64,000 bases of DNA from JAJDXW01 sp965214795 (GTDB lineage: Bacteria > Pseudomonadota > Gammaproteobacteria > HK1), in NCBI GenBank assembly GCA_965214795.1, contig OZ243976.1, positions 930,001-994,000 on the forward strand, written 5' to 3'. Every line of letters starts with the position of its first letter. Position 1 is the first letter of the stretch. The notes beneath the pieces are model-generated. The model was not told the DNA's origin, ran no database searches, and saw nothing but the letters and a program-made list of their open reading frames with translations. Below, piece after piece: positions 62,568 to 64,000 of the stretch. Position numbers and translations under genes: made by a program.

Positions 62568-62741
62568 CATGTGTGTTTTGCTCGTCGGGTCCCGCTGCCG
62601 GACCGGCGCGAGCGTCGATCTGCCCCCCGATCTGCCCCCCGATCTGCCCCCCGATCTGCCCCCCGATCTGCCCCGGGTCGAGTCGCCAGGAGAAGACGGC
62701 TTGCGGCTCGGGGTGAAGTCGGGCGCCAGAATGAGAACTGC
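62568..62741 (+). repeat. Family-1 element, copy E, with expanded 12-base tandem repeat
   Basis: The element carries five tandem units of GATCTGCCCCCC (about 62617-62676, the last truncated) where copy A has two, making it 174 bases. Its left end is decayed (TGTGTGTTTTG) and no longer matches the right end (AGAATGAGAAC). The interior GAAGACGGCTTGCGGCTCG is intact. Confidence 0.82.
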
Positions 62742-62896
62742 CGGACCCGACGTGCCTCCGGTGGCAACCGCGCCCGAGCAAGGGTAGCCTTGAGGCGGCT
62801 GTCCGGCAGCGATTGTCGGCGGCGGTGGTCGTCGGCTCGCGTGCGCCGCGGGGCGGCAGGGGGGCCGACGAGCCGGTGTACGGAGGGGAGCGAAGC

Positions 62897-63679
62897 GTGC
62901 AGGAGGCCGAGAAGCCGGGCGATCGCCTGATCGTCGCCCTCGATGTGGACGGACGCGAGCCGGCCCTCGAGCTCGTCGACCGGCTCGGCGACCTCGTCTC
63001 GTTCTACAAGGTCGGGTGGCAGCTCTTCATCGGCGCGGGGTTCGCGTTCGTGCGCGAGCTCCGGGAACGCGGCAAGAAGGTCTTTCTCGACCTCAAGATG
63101 GATGACATCGAGGCCACCGTGCAGGCGGCGGTCGGGAACATGAGCGAGGAGGTGGAGCTCCTCACGATCCACGGGACCGGCGCCACCGTGCGGGCGGCGC
63201 GGGCCGGCCGCGCGGGCCGGGTTCGTCCGAGGTTCCTGATGGTGACCGCTCTCTCGAGCATCGACGGCACGGACCTGCGCGGCGCCTCGGCGAATCCGGG
63301 GCTCGACATCGACGACTACGCAATCGGGAAGGCCCGCGACGCCCTCGACGCGGGCTGCGACGGCCTCATCGCCTCCGGAACCTCGGTGCGGCGGTTGCGG
63401 GCGGCCTTTCGTGGCCGGGACTTCCTCGTGGTGGTGCCCGGCATCCGTCCGTCCGGCGCAGGGTTCGACGACCACAAGCGCACCCTCACCCCGAGGGAGG
63501 CGATCCGGGGCGGGGCGGACTACCTGGTGGTGGGGCGGCCGGTGCGCAATGCTCCCGATCCGGCCGCGAGCGCGGCTCGCATCGTCGACGAGATCGCCCG
63601 CGGGCTGGCGGAGCGGGCGCCCAGGGCCGTTTCACGCTGGCCTGACCGAAGGTCGGACGTAGGGCGTAGGTCGGATTAG
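62897..63679 (+). CDS. pyrF: Orotidine-5'-phosphate decarboxylase
   Basis: The 260-residue product has the opening LIVALDVDGREPALELVDRLG, FYKVGWQLF, the catalytic stretch VFLDLKMDDIEATV (usual DLKFHDIP, here with MDD), then LTIHGTGA, and VVPGIRPSGAG. It makes UMP. The GTG at 62897 has GGAGGGGAG upstream. The last residues (SRWPDRRSDVGRRSD) come from a family-5 repeat, so the C-terminus has been extended by repeat DNA. Confidence 0.92.
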   Translation: MQEAEKPGDRLIVALDVDGREPALELVDRLGDLVSFYKVGWQLFIGAGFAFVRELRERGKKVFLDLKMDDIEATVQAAVGNMSEEVELLTIHGTGATVRAARAGRAGRVRPRFLMVTALSSIDGTDLRGASANPGLDIDDYAIGKARDALDAGCDGLIASGTSVRRLRAAFRGRDFLVVVPGIRPSGAGFDDHKRTLTPREAIRGGADYLVVGRPVRNAPDPAASAARIVDEIARGLAERAPRAVSRWPDRRSDVGRRSD

Positions 63680-63755
63680 TGCAGCGTAGTCCGACACGTC
63701 CATCTCCTCGGCCATCGCAACTGTCGGATTATGCTGCACTAATCCAAGCTACCCA
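63645..63755 (+). repeat. REP-like family-5 palindromic repeat
   Basis: GTAGGTCGGATTAGTGCAGC at the left and TGTCGGATTATGCTGCACTA at the right are inverted copies of a short GTCGGATTA motif common in many bacteria. It spans the pyrF stop (TAG 63677-63679). The spacer to the next gene holds nothing else. Confidence 0.75.
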
Positions 63756-63831
63756 AGACCGGAGCCGTGGCGTGCCATTTCCCTGGCGGACGACGGACGC
63801 CGGTTGAAGGAGAGAGCACCGGGAGGCGAAT

Positions 63832-64000
63832 GTGTCGGACCAAGCCCTCATGTCCCTCGACGAGATCCGGGAGCGCCTCGATCTCGGCGATACCTGGATG
63901 CTCGAATGGCTCGCGACCCGGGCGAATCTGGTGCGCGAGGTGGCGCGCATCAAGGAGGCGAAAGGGGCGAGCCTCCAGGCCGCCGACCGCGAGGCGTCGA
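63832..64000 (+). CDS. Chorismate mutase domain protein, partial at right edge
   Basis: The gene runs off the window. A GTG at 63832 with GGAGG upstream opens MSDQALMSLDEIRERLDLGD, then WMLEWLATRANLVREVARIKEAKG, the AroQ-type helix with conserved Arg and Lys positions. It may be a free chorismate mutase or the start of a prephenate dehydratase. Only 56 codons are visible. Confidence 0.85.
   Translation, partial: MSDQALMSLDEIRERLDLGDTWMLEWLATRANLVREVARIKEAKGASLQAADREAS

Noticed and set aside
62617..62676. Tandem 12-mers that might suggest a CRISPR or VNTR
   Set aside because: There are no spacers between units and the units lie inside a repeat element; no CRISPR array was seen anywhere in the window.

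Overview
The window is about 68-70% GC and reads as a chromosomal segment of a gammaproteobacterium, probably near the Chromatiales/Ectothiorhodospiraceae or a relative with symbiont-like features. That assignment is an inference. It rests on gene order: coxB-coxA-small subunit-ctaG-coxC followed by surf1, dnaA-dnaN-recF-gyrB, leuS-lptE-holA and proA-nadD-rsfS-rlmH, plus a pyrophosphate-dependent phosphofructokinase beside a membrane pyrophosphatase.

Layout. 1-6.8 kb holds cytochrome oxidase structural and assembly genes, with a cytochrome-c-fused subunit II. 7.3-13.7 kb is the replication cluster dnaA-dnaN-recF-gyrB, with DnaA boxes between dnaA and dnaN that mark a candidate origin. 13.7-25 kb carries an SDR, comF, a bioC-like methyltransferase, a phytanoyl-CoA dioxygenase-type gene, mutM, a BepA-like protease, pfp and hppA. 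25.5-28 kb is a lower-GC scrap region: a MAPEG gene, then deletion-joined fragments of cytochrome P450, hsdM, hsdR and an SDH_sah-type peptidase. 28-33.8 kb is a peptide/oligopeptide ABC transporter. 34.1-34.9 kb contains two face-to-face antitoxin-type genes (XRE and DUF433) whose partner genes are both cut at one junction. 34.9-43.7 kb is a deoxysugar (L-rhamnose/L-fucose type) uptake and oxidation cluster, interrupted by a dead IS256-type transposase. 44-48.4 kb has a PanE-like reductase, an AlbA/Schlafen-type ATPase with a ParA partner, and maf. 48.5-58.7 kb is the housekeeping run rlmH-rsfS-nadD-proA-holA-lptE-leuS and an iron-sulfur flavin reductase. 59-64 kb has a luciferase-like monooxygenase, an FAH-family hydrolase that may finish the deoxysugar route, an EamA transporter, pyrF and the start of a chorismate mutase gene.

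The most distinctive feature is in the intergenic DNA. At least five families of short repeats are scattered through the window. Two are 140-217 bp elements with inverted ends, and the two ends of one copy often match each other better than they match other copies. Such elements abut, and appear to provide, the stop codons of several genes. No transposase that could move them is in the window apart from the dead IS256 remnant.

Gene starts were chosen by ribosome-binding sites, overlaps with neighbours and family-typical N-termini. Functions come from recognising motifs and family-like sequence by eye; no database search was run.
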